Shown here: piece after piece, positions 38,601 through 44,099 of the stretch
Layout of the letters: each line of letters begins with the position of its first letter
How positions within the stretch are numbered: the first letter of the stretch is position 1
Origin: Sthenelais limicola
Taxonomy: Eukaryota; Annelida; Polychaeta; Phyllodocida; Sigalionidae
DNA length: 64,000 bases
Direction of reading: 5' to 3'
Assembly (NCBI GenBank): GCA_942159475.1
Contig: OW804094.1
Coordinates: 15,249,708 to 15,313,707, forward strand
Made by a program: the position numbers and the translations under genes
Notes under the pieces: model-generated
Database searches by the model: none
Seen by the model: only the letters and a program-made list of their open reading frames with translations
What the model was told of the DNA's origin: nothing

Positions 38601-41600
38601 CCTTGAGTGTTCTGTCTATTGCATACATTATTAGTGCGATCTCTTGATCAAGAAGCCCAATGCCGAAAAGAACTATATATAGGGAACGGCTGAAACAGTC
38701 ACTAGATTGGTCGTTATAAAGTGGAATGTCCTGGATTGGGACCAACTAATTATTCTTATCTTCCCCACACAGGAGCAAAAGAAGTCCTTCTTGGCACAAC
38801 TGGCCACTATTAGCAACATGTCTAAAGATGAAATTAACCAGGTTGTGGAGGATGCTGTTATTGGTAAGTAAATTGCACATTCTATCATGTTCCACGTATC
38901 ACGTAATGATAACAATATTTGTATATTATATTATATTATACTATATTATATTATATTATATTATATTATATTATATTATATCATATTATATCATATTATA
39001 TTATATTATATTATTATATTATGCCATGCCGATTTCATTGGGTTACTACACTTCACCTTCCGCTAGAGGTGAGACTAGAACCCAAGACCTGTGAGGGTGG
39101 TCTCGCCACAAATAATGACATGTCATATTAATAACAAATTATACCGAATTATTTGTCCAAGTTATCTTATTTACAAAGTGCAGTACGACAAATTAGCGCC
39201 GTTAAAAAATACCCTTAAGGAGACTCTGTGACAATCAATTTTTAAGTCATTATGAGTCCATGCTATATTCTACTGTAGGCTACTTCATTTTTTCCCACGG
39301 CTTTATTCATTCTCTCAAGTGATACATTATTAATGAAATTAATATTCTCATGATACAGATGCAGGAGGAGATGAGGTGGATGCCAAGAGATTATCGAAAG
39401 ATATGAAGACAGAAATGAAGCGAGCAAAATCATCTCTAGACGACTATGCGGAGCGCTGTATGTATTCATTTACATAGTAGCTTACACTAGTAATCCTGAT
39501 TATATCATGATAAGTGTAGACTTAGGACATTCTGTAGTAGCTCATATATACGTAGTGGAGAAAGGTGTATCAGTAGCGGATCCAGATCTGGATTGGATCG
39601 AATTTGAATCCGATAATAATATTATCGGATGGTTAGCCGATTCCATGTTTTTTGTATTATTTGGAGATATTTCTTTCAAAATAAAACTAAAATATATAGA
39701 TTAGGTCCCCTTAAATCATGAATATTTCTGGTTTATAATTTAATTGAATGCAAAACAATATAAGGAACCTATATAGGAAGTATTTAATAATTATTACAAT
39801 GTAATGAATAGTGGAATCAGATAAATGTATGGAATTATTTATTGAATCAACGAAGTGCATCAACTATTTGACAAATAATTAATAACCAATTCAATTATCA
39901 TTATTACCAATCATAGAAACTTCAATCACAGTACATGCTTTATTACTTGGTCATAATTAAGCCCTTTTGTATGAAATTGCATTGGGTCCGCTGCTGTATT
40001 TCGTGTGTGAATCTGATGTATAGGGTTTAAGGACCGGTGTCCACTGAGCAGATTATCTCAATGTCAATTATACTCTCAAGGACGGGGAGGGAGGGGGGGG
40101 GGACAAATTGACCAGGCCAGGGGCCCGTTGCACCACTTTTTGGTGATATCGTAGCGTTAACATTATATTAAGGATACATTAAGGATATGTCAACAATACG
40201 ATTTTGCCAATGTTGCATGAGACCTGTCGTATCCGTAACCCAACGGGTAGCAAAATACCCATACATTTTGTCATTTTTGTACATAAAAAAATTATTTTAG
40301 ATTATGAAATCTACTTATCATATGTATCATCACCATTTCTGAAAAAAAATACTTTTGAAAATACTCACAGTATTGTATAACAGACAATGAAAATCATTTA
40401 GCGCTACGATAAGGATATCCCATGCTCAAAGGCACCTCCTTAAAAGACCCCCATTTAAGGACACGCAACATGACTTAAGGACACGATATTGGCTCGTGCA
40501 ACAGTAAGGTGTTAAGGATATTTTAAGGACACGATTTTTACTTAACGATACCTCATGCAACGGGCCCCAGTGGATATGCATAAAAGATGAAGGTACCTGA
40601 CTGTCAGTCATCAGCCGAGTGCCTCCCGTCATTATTGAATGCAACCTATGGTCAGATCGTTTTTTGATGCATCTGCCAACACATACCCCGTCCCGGCCCC
40701 ACCCACCCGCCCCCATGAGAAAATCGGCTCAGTGGATTCTAGGCTTTAAGAAGAGGGAGCTTTGGTGTATGGTTAACCAGAATTTTAGTTCATGGTTTGA
40801 GATTTTATCTTTAAGTTGATCGTTTGATATAAATGATCATCTTGAGATGGTGCACTGGACCTTAAATAGCACACATCAAATCTTGGCATTCTTTAAATAA
40901 TTCTTTCAAAACGCCTGTGTAAATTGTGTGTCGCAGCAATCCTTCCTAATATTGACCAACAGATTGTGATATGACTTGATTTAATCCTATAAATGTGCAC
41001 ATAAAATATCTATAAAATCTCTGTACTAGGCCTACTATTTCGCTTCAATTTTCCCTTATTTGCTATTGAAATGCACATTTCAGAAGGACACACACATCAA
41101 AATGGAGGTAGAATAATGCTTGTTGTCGTTTCTTGGCTGCTATTCGTTTTGCTTTTGTCACTACTGTGCCTATACAGTGTCTGTAAGATTAAACCATATA
41201 ATATTATACCGGTACTTTATTCATTGGCAAGTTCCAGAAATGTTCCAAACTTTTCAATAGCATAGTTACGGACTTAGTTTTTGACACCGATCTGTTGCTG
41301 TCAGATGACTTGAGCAGATTTATGTCAATCATTTATTTGGATCTTTTTTGCCACCATTCCCTTATCGGCCTAATGGGCGTGAAATGGGCGTGGATTGTCA
41401 CCTCAAATCAGATGATATCACTTCACAGTCACTTTCTCAGTGATAAGGGGATACTGATACACAAGATTACTGTTTACTAACACTGTGACATAGCACTGCG
41501 GGAAAGTTATGTAACACTGATCTGGGTAATCCCTGCATCAGACTTAAAGGGGCCAAGGGAGGGTGAGGATGGCAAAAGGCCACTTAAAGGAACTGAGGGA

Positions 41601-42580
41601 GAGTACTGTCTAGCCTTTTTTTAATGCTACTGCTATTATGTAACTGAAATCAGTGTGCGTTTCCTTTGGAAACGGAAATTCATTAAAGTATACTGACAAC
41701 GGTCGTCGTTCACTTTGGAAATGCCAAAACCGGAAAAAATGAATGTACATATCTGATCCTGATTAAACTATTCTTGTTCACAATATCCCGGCGACCATTG
41801 AATACGAATTCACAAGATTCATGAACAATGTAACGATTTAGACAACATGCTTATAGAATATTTGGCTTAAGGCTTACAGAAATAGTTATAACTATTTATT
41901 CTGCAACGGGTCGATGGTTGATCTAGTATTTTTTTAACTCCTAGAATACCGGTATTTAGTTTCACTTGCACGTGGCTTTACTTTGACTGAAATTGTGTAC
42001 ACTAATTTTCATATTATTGGATTGGGTATTTATTCAGTGTGTCGCCTGATAGTGTGTTATAAGTTTGCTTCTTTCTGCGTGTTGCCAAATATTGGGCGAA
42101 TATCACTCGTCCCATTGTTTTTTTCTCCCTGTAACACAAGTTACAAAACACACAACATGATTTTGGTACGTCTTTTTTTAGACCCCTATAGATTGTGAAA
42201 AAAATCCCAATGTGATTTATTGAACACCTTTATAATATTTTACAGATATTTTTCGTACTAGATGACAACTTTCCCTCTCCCCCAAGGCTCACTAGCCCCT
42301 ACGCTTAATTTGATTTGATTACCTTGAATGTACGCGTTTTTAATGCATAAATAAACATTTGCTTACTGCATCAAGATTTTCATTTTTATGAATTTCTATT
42401 GACTTTTGAAGGCTCATTCTATCCTTCGTTTCCATTACAGCAACCGATTTCCGACGCGCAAGGACAGATATGTATGATGATGAAGACAAAAGAAGATTAC
42501 CGTCAAGGCCGAAATCAGGTCGAGCACCAAGAGCAGCGAAAGATGCCTTTGGGAGCAGAGATGATTATTATGATTACTAG
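5405..42580 (+). CDS. EVC2/limbin-like ciliary coiled-coil membrane protein (25 exons, 981 aa)
   Basis: Twenty-five exons join with consistent phases into 2946 nt. The protein has about 38 residues before one membrane segment (about 39-64, ending SYLCLK), a basic serine-rich linker (about 85-160), then coiled coil (about 190-905) and a polar tail ending in DDYYDY. Placement with EVC2 rests on the order TM-CLK, a helical block with NLDKDLREEN and LLQQQLQKGTISEE, then the module LSDDALESLMAEL...ERARQSLALQERLERRR, which I recall in equivalent order in vertebrate EVC2. EVC2 acts with EVC at the base of the primary cilium to promote Hedgehog signalling through Smoothened. The module recurs about six times (near 303, 386, 517, 600, 754 and 831). 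The protein is shorter than human EVC2 (about 1300 aa) because the limbin ectodomain is absent or unannotated; its length is nearer EVC. The start at 5405 has a strong context (CACGATGG). EVC itself or another coiled-coil protein is the main alternative. Confidence 0.65.
6672..6747 (+). mobile_element. tRNA-like SINE remnant, interrupted by a family A element
   Basis: Contains an A-box-like TGGCTGAGCAGT and, about 45 bp on, a B-box-like GGGTTCCAACC. That is the spacing of a tRNA-derived RNA polymerase III promoter. A family A copy begins right after it, and the flank beyond that copy (7162 onward, with TTCCCGGGTAGAG) may be the rest of the SINE. No functional tRNA fold is evident. Confidence 0.4.
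6748..7161. mobile_element. Family A TIR element, copy 2
   Basis: Left end GATCTGTTTTAAGAAAATGA (slightly decayed), right end TTCCTAGAACACATCACATA. The interior matches copy 1, including GAATCGGCTTGATCTCATC. Confidence 0.85.
7711..7734. repeat. GA tract and poly-G run
   Basis: (AG)n followed by about 14 consecutive G. Low complexity; the G run may be mis-sized in assembly. Confidence 0.9.
8036..8272 (+). mobile_element. Family D TIR element, copy 1
   Basis: About 235 bp with ends GTCAGATTCTCAGAAAATGT and ACATTTTCTGTAAATCTGAC. Other copies are at 8690 (opposite orientation), 19261, 43478 and 59328. No coding capacity. Confidence 0.85.
8690..8914 (-). mobile_element. Family D TIR element, copy 2, inverted
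   Basis: Same terminal repeats as copy 1 but the interior is in reverse orientation (TTCGCCTTCACCAATC near its left end). It lies about 415 bp from copy 1, making an inverted pair. Confidence 0.85.
9387..9800. mobile_element. Family A TIR element, copy 3
   Basis: Left TGATGTGTTTCAGGAATGTG, right TTTTCCTGTAACACATCACA. Both TIRs keep a TGAGTCA heptamer. Confidence 0.85.
10569..10607 (+). CDS. EVC2-like exon 2 (micro-exon, residues 72-84)
   Basis: A 39-nt exon between TATACAG and GTAAGT, phase 0 at both ends. It encodes EGNQMILYGSAFN. Good splice signals and frame compatibility support it; its small size limits certainty. Confidence 0.65.
11331..11437. mobile_element. Short inverted-repeat element
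   Basis: Arms CTACACTCTATACTCG and CGAGTATAGAGTGTAG are followed inward by CCTGTTGGCA / TGCCAACAGG. The loop of about 45 bp contains GCAGCGCCGC. MITE-like; single copy in this window. Confidence 0.7.
14931..17147 (-). CDS. Reverse transcriptase of Jockey/CR1-type LINE (partial ORF2)
   Basis: Uninterrupted frame of about 738 codons. Order: the inter-domain region (YTGEIKELHKDRERLYK), an RT palm with FGFQSGHSTTEALVEF, CYIDFSKAFNSVDHEILNKK and GVPQGSVLGPILYLIYVNDL, then the catalytic QYADDTVFYY (YADD near 15745-15757). A C-terminal region follows with no RNase H that I recognise. The frame opens after an in-frame stop at 17181-17183, and the first codon of the reported span is TTG. It is therefore an open fragment, not a complete gene. 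The lack of stops or frameshifts over 2.2 kb implies a recent insertion. Translation needs an upstream promoter that the truncation removed, so expression as a protein is unlikely. Confidence 0.85.
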   Translation of the reverse strand: MPRVVHSNAVKRHITPYYAIFKKSIIKKIKTTVKGRDFRNYSYEGLENNLAKANWNILFDSDNPNICWNYMKNVINAAADKVAPIKVFKNIVVKPEWYTGEIKELHKDRERLYKIANRTKSMTDVRNARNMRDACNRRIRMAKSEYYKNLLFTHRKDSKKFWRVVENIENKNTPVINSLNIDGKDQVGFELVQGVNAFYCDIGKKINAAIDNIPRTIVEELTPFVWVDFHIDRGPLAEFINDININKNSGCTDVNTRIYKDAFNILIMQLLHIIRKSLTQGIFPDEWKYANVKLIPKIKNPITPSDTRPISLCHLAGKVTEKIVVEQLMSHLNRNDILCKKQFGFQSGHSTTEALVEFLSDINLAIYSNKITVACYIDFSKAFNSVDHEILNKKLQECGLSNIACRWFQSYLEDRKQRVLNGELISDWRSIDYGVPQGSVLGPILYLIYVNDLKYLDLHSSFMQYADDTVFYYSGNNVDECTLNMNRDLERFHVWSKSNKLLVNVKKTKCMLIGPKKNVSNIKLKINMGGVEIEQVDKYVYLGLTIDQCIGMIPQFNSLISQLYNKLFVFRKMRPNLTTGAALTIAKSKLLSIFDYSLFALTPLNLTQMRRLQKTQNSILRVAIDQNCTKSNRELWISAKAMNIESRLRFNLCKIAHTDVYVKNKGIIPPRPTRQANAPTLEVIRPRNVRDQRCILSCKAKLWNELPQFIRMVEDPLSFKTKLKYHILNVQNAPLPVP
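17088..17115. repeat. 10-bp tandem repeat at the LINE 5' junction
   Basis: Almost three copies of ATATGGCGTA sit where LINE-like coding similarity ends. This may be filler or slippage formed during integration. Confidence 0.6.
18137..18211 (+). CDS. EVC2-like exon 3 (residues 85-109)
   Basis: 75 nt, phase 0/0, flanked by TTTTACAG and GTAAGT. It encodes a Gly/Lys/Ser-rich basic linker after the membrane segment. Confidence 0.75.
18238..18440. mobile_element. Family C foldback element, copy 1
   Basis: About 200 bp. The arms GGTCTCAACTGGCTGCGGTG and its imperfect complement (GCAGCCAGTGGAGACC) extend almost to the centre (GATAAGCCTTGCGAT / ATCGCAAGGCTTACC). It recurs at 32791. It starts 26 bp after exon 3's donor. 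Confidence 0.8.
18538..18646. mobile_element. Family B hairpin MITE, copy 3
   Basis: Arms GGGCCTAGTCCACAGCCG and GGCTTAGTGGACTAGGGC. The central part is inverted relative to other copies (ATTCTCACAGAACTTAGTGG near the left arm). Confidence 0.8.
19058..19210 (+). CDS. EVC2-like exon 4 (residues 110-160)
   Basis: 153 nt, phase 0/0. Strongly basic at first (MKRKKSSKRRRPG), consistent with the cytosolic side of the membrane or a localisation signal, then acidic/neutral. Donor GTAGGA. A family D element begins about 50 bp after the donor. Confidence 0.8.
19261..19497 (-). mobile_element. Family D TIR element, copy 3
   Basis: TGGGTCAGATTTTCAGAAAA ... TTTTCTGAAAATCTGACTCA, about 237 bp, in the same orientation as copy 2. 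Confidence 0.85.
20691..21040. mobile_element. Family F TIR element, copy 1
   Basis: Ends AATAGGGGAGTTGCATG and complement CATGC/GCAACTCCC near 21038, about 350 bp. It contains CATGATGGGAAAGAT, shared with other family F copies. It ends 26 bp before exon 5. Confidence 0.75.
21067..21189 (+). CDS. EVC2-like exon 5 (residues 161-201)
   Basis: 123 nt, phase 0/0, acceptor CCCTGCAG, donor GTACGT. Helical, with LADVLLQ and NLDKDLREEN; this block aligns by eye with the segment just after the membrane linker of EVC2. A family A element starts about 46 bp after the donor. Confidence 0.85.
21236..21641. mobile_element. Family A TIR element, copy 4
   Basis: Near-perfect TIRs TGATGTGTTTCAGGAAAATG / CATTTTCCTGAAACACATCT, both with TGAGTCATAAGTCGC. 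It follows exon 5 by about 46 bp. Confidence 0.88.
21947..22099 (+). CDS. EVC2-like exon 6 (residues 202-252)
   Basis: 153 nt, phase 0/0. Encodes MLRVLLQQQLQKGTISEEGF and ends in an acidic run (NEEEE) before donor GTACCA. Amphipathic helix followed by coiled coil. Confidence 0.85.
22427..22510 (+). CDS. EVC2-like exon 7 (residues 253-280)
   Basis: 84 nt, phase 0/0. Charged helix ELKKKYEKDPDKFDEAKEKL, donor GTAAGT. Confidence 0.85.
23028..23166 (+). repeat. 69-bp tandem duplication spanning the exon 8 splice acceptor
   Basis: Two near-identical copies with period 69, each containing a polypyrimidine tract and TTTGTTCTAG followed by AATACCCTTC. Only the second leads into the open frame; the first would read an in-frame TAA at 23134. 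Confidence 0.93.
23158..23316 (+). CDS. EVC2-like exon 8 (residues 281-333)
   Basis: 159 nt, phase 0/0. Encodes the first repeat module (LSDDALESLMAELHYNMAES). Its acceptor lies in the second copy of a 69-bp tandem duplication; a duplicate acceptor with the same bases sits at 23087-23088. Using that upstream site would add 69 nt containing an in-frame TAA at 23134-23136. Confidence 0.85.
23485..23585 (-). mobile_element. Possible tRNA-derived SINE remnant
   Basis: On the minus strand, a T-arm-like TGAG-TTCGAAT-CTCA includes a B-box-like GTTCGAATC, with GGGGTACTGAG before it and GTCTAAAGC where an A box would be. The overall cloverleaf is poor. Short and decayed. Confidence 0.4.
23685..23768 (+). 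CDS. EVC2-like exon 9 (residues 334-361)
   Basis: 84 nt, phase 0/0. Completes the first module with LQERLERRRQLAEM; donor GTAAGC. Confidence 0.85.
23970..24368. mobile_element. Family A TIR element, copy 5
   Basis: The left TIR is eroded (TATTTCAGGAAAACTGTCGC, losing the TGAGTCA segment). The right end is TGACTCATTTTCCTGTAACA. It ends about 30 bp before exon 10, so its right arm may lie within the acceptor region. Confidence 0.8.
24398..24530 (+). CDS. EVC2-like exon 10 (residues 362-405)
   Basis: 133 nt, phase 0 in and phase 1 out. Carries the start of the second module (QDLLDAYEESQRNIYLKQKD). A family A copy ends about 30 bp before the acceptor, very close to the branch-point region. Confidence 0.85.
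24626..25085. repeat. Unclassified dispersed-repeat-like segment
   Basis: Begins with a perfect inverted pair CTAGCAAATACCC and GGGATTTGCTAG around GTGCTGTGCAT. It continues through a pyrimidine-rich stretch to GGGTGACCCAAAAACC. GC content is higher than the surrounding intron. The element type is unknown. Confidence 0.35.
25821..25969 (+). CDS. EVC2-like exon 11 (residues 406-455)
   Basis: 149 nt, phase 1 in and 0 out. Acceptor TTCATCACAG; the alternative AG two bases downstream would break phase. Encodes QMQRQEIHLAEKLRSKREKK and an acidic coiled coil. Confidence 0.85.
26395..26493 (+). CDS. EVC2-like exon 12 (residues 456-488)
   Basis: 99 nt, phase 0/0. SFRKLIASQREEKEELVDAM, then an acidic helix; acceptor GTTTTCAG, donor GTATGT. 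Confidence 0.85.
27323..27464 (+). CDS. EVC2-like exon 13 (residues 489-535)
   Basis: 142 nt, phase 0 in and 1 out. Contains the third module start (LSDQDIDKIMRIHEAQMEEH). A family A element starts about 40 bp past the donor. Confidence 0.85.
27505..28062. mobile_element. Family A TIR element, copy 6, with nested insertion
   Basis: Left TGTGATGTGTTTCAGGAAAA, right GCGACTTGTGAAACATCATA. It is longer than other copies because 161 bp plus a 13-bp target duplication are inserted at 27591-27764. The right TIR has lost the TGACTCATTTTCCT segment. Confidence 0.85.
27591..27751 (-). mobile_element. 161-bp retroposon-like insertion with hammerhead-like motif
   Basis: Flanked by a perfect 13-bp direct repeat TTTTTATAGGAAT (27578-27590 and 27752-27764); uninterrupted family A copies have one copy of this site. 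On the minus strand, 27736-27699 reads CTGAAGA, a 5-bp stem GGTGC/GCACC closed by AAAGA, then GAAA and CGTTGGGC. That is the core order of a hammerhead ribozyme as found in Penelope-like elements and retrozymes. The cleavage strand is not verified. No poly(A) or coding frame. Confidence 0.6.
28348..28415 (+). CDS. EVC2-like exon 14 (residues 536-558)
   Basis: 68 nt, phase 1 in and 0 out. Arg/Lys-rich helix RLKKTERKRMQSKLLEKMEQ, completing the third module. Confidence 0.85.
28505..29160. mobile_element. Family F TIR element, copy 2
   Basis: Left CAATAGGGGGCATGAATTTG, right CATGCAAATCGCCCTATT, about 655 bp. It shares the internal GACTTGAGCAGAATCCATCC segment with copy 3. It fills most of intron 14 and ends just 26 bp before exon 15. 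Confidence 0.7.
29187..29296 (+). CDS. EVC2-like exon 15 (residues 559-594)
   Basis: 110 nt, phase 0 in and 2 out; Gln/Thr-rich helix. The donor GTATGT at 29297 is chosen because it joins GA to C (Asp) in the next exon. The frame could otherwise run two codons further, but phase would fail. Confidence 0.8.
29519..29839. mobile_element. Family F TIR element, copy 3
   Basis: Left GCAATAGGGGGTTTGCATTG, right GACATGCAAATCCCCCTATT, about 320 bp. The interior is homologous to copy 2 (AACAGTATCCATCCAGGCAT). Most of it is in intron 15. Confidence 0.75.
30070..30159 (+). CDS. EVC2-like exon 16 (residues 595-624)
   Basis: 90 nt, phase 2/2. Encodes ILREHEQNMNRVNNQLQMSK, the start of the fourth module; donor GTGAGT. 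Confidence 0.8.
30828..31249. mobile_element. TIR element upstream of exon 17
   Basis: Left TCTTACAGTCCCGGTTAA, right TTAACCGGGATTGCGAGA, about 422 bp. Short imperfect TIRs; I recognised no other full copy. The nearby 29866-29990 and 30473-30570 segments resemble each other (TTTCGTGCAGTGATGCCTGA) and form another diverged repeat pair. Confidence 0.55.
31282..31405 (+). CDS. EVC2-like exon 17 (residues 625-666)
   Basis: 124 nt, phase 2 in and 0 out. ALEQRLNKRRARVADLQEQK completes the fourth module. A TIR element ends about 30 bp before the acceptor. Confidence 0.85.
32046..32192 (+). CDS. EVC2-like exon 18 (residues 667-715)
   Basis: 147 nt, phase 0/0, acceptor CTCACCACAG, donor GTGGGT. Continuous heptad-like coiled coil. 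Confidence 0.85.
32791..33003. mobile_element. Family C foldback element, copy 2
   Basis: GTGTCTCCACTGGGTGTGG ... CCGCAGCCAGTGGGGACCCC. Inner arms GCGGTAAGCCTTGCGATGG and complement; homologous to 18238-18440. Confidence 0.8.
33152..33214 (+). CDS. EVC2-like exon 19 (residues 716-736)
   Basis: 63 nt, phase 0/0. VGAARRQALIAKQDKTIKEL; donor GTAGGA. Confidence 0.8.
33304..33754. mobile_element. Family A TIR element, copy 7, inverted
   Basis: Interior reversed relative to other copies (GATCAAGCCGATTCCAATG near the left). The ends GTGATGCGTTACAGGAAAAT and ATTTTCATGAAACACATCAC both retain TGAGTCAT / ATGACTCA. Confidence 0.85.
34843..35030 (+). CDS. EVC2-like exon 20 (residues 737-798)
   Basis: 188 nt, phase 0 in and 2 out; the largest coiled-coil exon. 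Contains the fifth module (DRRVDKIITQHTREVEQLED...LQDKLQAKRIRRER). If the intron were retained, a TGA would be read at once. Confidence 0.85.
35031..35415 (+). repeat. Polypurine tract with 10-bp minisatellite
   Basis: The first ~385 bp of intron 20 are almost all purine on the plus strand. At about 35175-35251 the unit GAGAAAGGGA repeats 7-8 times. Long open frames on both strands here are artefacts of the composition. Confidence 0.9.
35635..35703 (+). CDS. EVC2-like exon 21 (residues 799-821)
   Basis: 69 nt, phase 2/2. Acidic helix EMERELKEEVQDEMEQQHRQ; donor GTAAGC. Confidence 0.8.
36017..36122. repeat. Family F fragment
   Basis: GGGGGAGCTGCATTGAC at the left and AAATGCAACTCCCCTATTGA at the right resemble family F ends; only about 105 bp remain. 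Confidence 0.5.
37284..37397. mobile_element. Family B hairpin MITE, copy 4 (TTAA ends)
   Basis: Best-preserved ends: TTAAGGGCCTAG at the left and CTAGGCCCTTAA at the right, 114 bp. A TTAA on each side is the piggyBac-type target duplication, though it is also part of the palindrome. Confidence 0.85.
38155..38305 (+). CDS. EVC2-like exon 22 (residues 822-872)
   Basis: 151 nt, phase 2 in and 0 out. The sixth, looser module (TMMDHRHKVAMEQLSKEMQL). Phase match with exon 21 fixes the frame. Confidence 0.85.
38408..38541. repeat. Family A fragment
   Basis: Only the right half remains (TTTCAAACTTAAAATATAGAA to AATTCATTTTTTGCGTC); the outer TIR is missing. Confidence 0.7.
38773..38863 (+). CDS. 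EVC2-like exon 23 (residues 873-902)
   Basis: 91 nt, phase 0 in and 1 out. EQKKSFLAQLATISNMSKDE; acceptor CCCCACACAG, donor GTAAGT. Confidence 0.85.
38919..39021. repeat. (TTATA)n microsatellite
   Basis: About twenty pentanucleotide units with a few substitutions, in intron 23. Confidence 0.93.
39359..39457 (+). CDS. EVC2-like exon 24 (residues 903-935)
   Basis: 99 nt, phase 1/1. End of the helical region, KRLSKDMKTEMKRAKSSLDD; donor GTATGT. Confidence 0.85.
40120..40568. mobile_element. TIR element with GGGGCCCGTTGCA ends
   Basis: Left GGGGCCCGTTGCACCAC, right GTATCGTTAAG-type inner arm and TGCAACGGGCCCC, 449 bp. Several AAGGATA/TAAGGACACG sub-repeats lie inside. Non-autonomous, in intron 24. 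Confidence 0.8.
42441..42580 (+). CDS. EVC2-like exon 25 (C-terminus, residues 936-981)
   Basis: 140 nt including TAG. After acceptor TCCATTACAG the phase-1 frame reads TDFRRARTDMYDDEDKRR and a Pro/Arg/Lys tail ending DDYYDY. It resembles neither the human EVC2 tail I recall nor a known targeting motif. Confidence 0.8.
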
Positions 42581-43166
42581 GTTTAGGTCTATCATCCTAG
42601 TTATGAATATTTGCAGAGGAGTATATGGGTCATGCCATCCAAATATATTCTGTGTGTCAGACGTCAAATACATTCTGAATAATCACAAATTTCGGGTAAT
42701 AATACCACGGAATTGCTTGAGACATTACAGGAAGGATATTACATACGCAAGTTTGTGTATATGGAACCTCCCTGACAAATGAGTTATTATGGCAATATGT
42801 TAGTATCTTTAATAGAAATCGCATGAATATTGGGATTCAGTTCCATCAAATCCGAATTTTGAACGTTATTTCACCACCTTGTATATTTTGGTGGACTGGC
42901 CCATTTAAAACTACTTCTTTGTATATGCGAAGTGGGAGGCTATAGCCTACATAATAAGCTCCCGGCTTCCTTGTAGAATTTGTAGATAGAGGTAGCAGTA
43001 ACGGGTTTTCGTAAGGGATGGACTTAAGAATCTCTTCAAGTGCCAAAAGTAGTGCAACTATTTATATCGTGAAATAGAAATGATCGACTTCTCAATTGAC
43101 TTCGTGCTGCGCACAATGAAATCAGTTTCAAATATGATGTGAAGCTATTTATTATAAAGTTGCCAA

Positions 43167-43282
43167 CTAAAGGGCCTAGTCCACCAAGCCGATTCTCATG
43201 CGATTTTGCGCCGTAGAGGACTTTATTGCACTAAATTCTGTGAGGATCGCATGAGAATCGGCTTAGTGGATTAGGCCCTTAA
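43167..43282. mobile_element. Family B hairpin MITE, copy 5
   Basis: AAAGGGCCTAGTCCACCAAG ... CTTAGTGGATTAGGCCCTTA, nearly a full palindrome with the conserved CTCATGCGATTTTGCGCCG. Confidence 0.85.
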
Positions 43283-43477
43283 GTAATCATTCCTTTTAAA
43301 ACTCAACGTTATCATGCTCTGGCTGGAGATTACAGGGTAAATATGGCTGTCTGTGAATAGGAATCTATTAATGATTTAAATGCAAATTCTCATCTTTTAA
43401 AAGAGGATGTTAGAATCTATACAAATATTAAAATCTATAAAAATCCAAATTCATCAGAAGATAGTGCCCATCCAGTT

Positions 43478-43715
43478 GGGTGAAATCACCAGAAAATGTA
43501 CAATTTGCCTTCACCGATCCTCTCCTGAAATAACCCACATTTAAGACAAAAATAAGGTTCAAAATACAGTTTAACATAACGAAAGAGATTTATCAAATTA
43601 ATGCAGCACCAAACAAAGTCAGGTGAACCTAGAATTTGACATTTTTCAGTCTAATTTAACAGAATTTGATGAATGTGTAGAGCTGCCAATTGTGCGTTTT
43701 CTGAAAACTTCACCC
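43478..43715 (-). mobile_element. Family D TIR element, copy 4
   Basis: GGGTGAAATCACCAGAAAAT ... TTTTCTGAAAACTTCACCC. The outer TIR differs from other copies but is self-complementary, so both ends changed together. Confidence 0.75.
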
Positions 43716-43743
43716 AGTTATCTTTCCCAAGGAAGAGGGGTGA

Positions 43744-43836
43744 GACTAAAGACGCGCATCCACTGAGCCGATCATCTCGACGGGTGGCATCCATCCGACG
43801 GGAGAAAAACGGCATAGTAGATACGAGACTTTAGTT
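43744..43836. mobile_element. Diverged family B-like hairpin
   Basis: GACTAAAGACGCGCATCCAC ... GTAGATACGAGACTTTAGT, 93 bp, with a CACTGAGCCGAT core like family B but different outer arms. It may be a sub-family. Confidence 0.5.
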
Positions 43837-44099
43837 AATCTATCTGACCAGTTCAATTCATCAGCTCCATTGTATTTAACACTCACCAAGTGCCTATATA
43901 GATGTATTCATGTAAATCTTGGAGTATGAGTGCCGAGAGCGTTAACAAAGCGACAAATAATGATATAGAATTTGGTTTGAAAATATGGGAAAAATTGAAA
44001 AGATGTGATACCGAATACAGCTGAATCTGATTCACTTGAGTATTAAGGACTGTAAGGGAAATTTTAAAATGGGAATTGGGATTGTCCTATACCACCTAA

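Noticed and set aside
39045..39112. tRNA-like B box (GGTTCTAGTC) on the minus strand in intron 23
   Set aside because: The distance to any A-box candidate is too short and no cloverleaf forms.
38828..39131. Tyr/Ile-rich frames
   Set aside because: Translations of the (TTATA)n microsatellite.
42399..42782. 127-codon plus-strand frame over exon 25
   Set aside because: It uses a different frame; the exon 25 frame is fixed by splice phase and ends at 42580.
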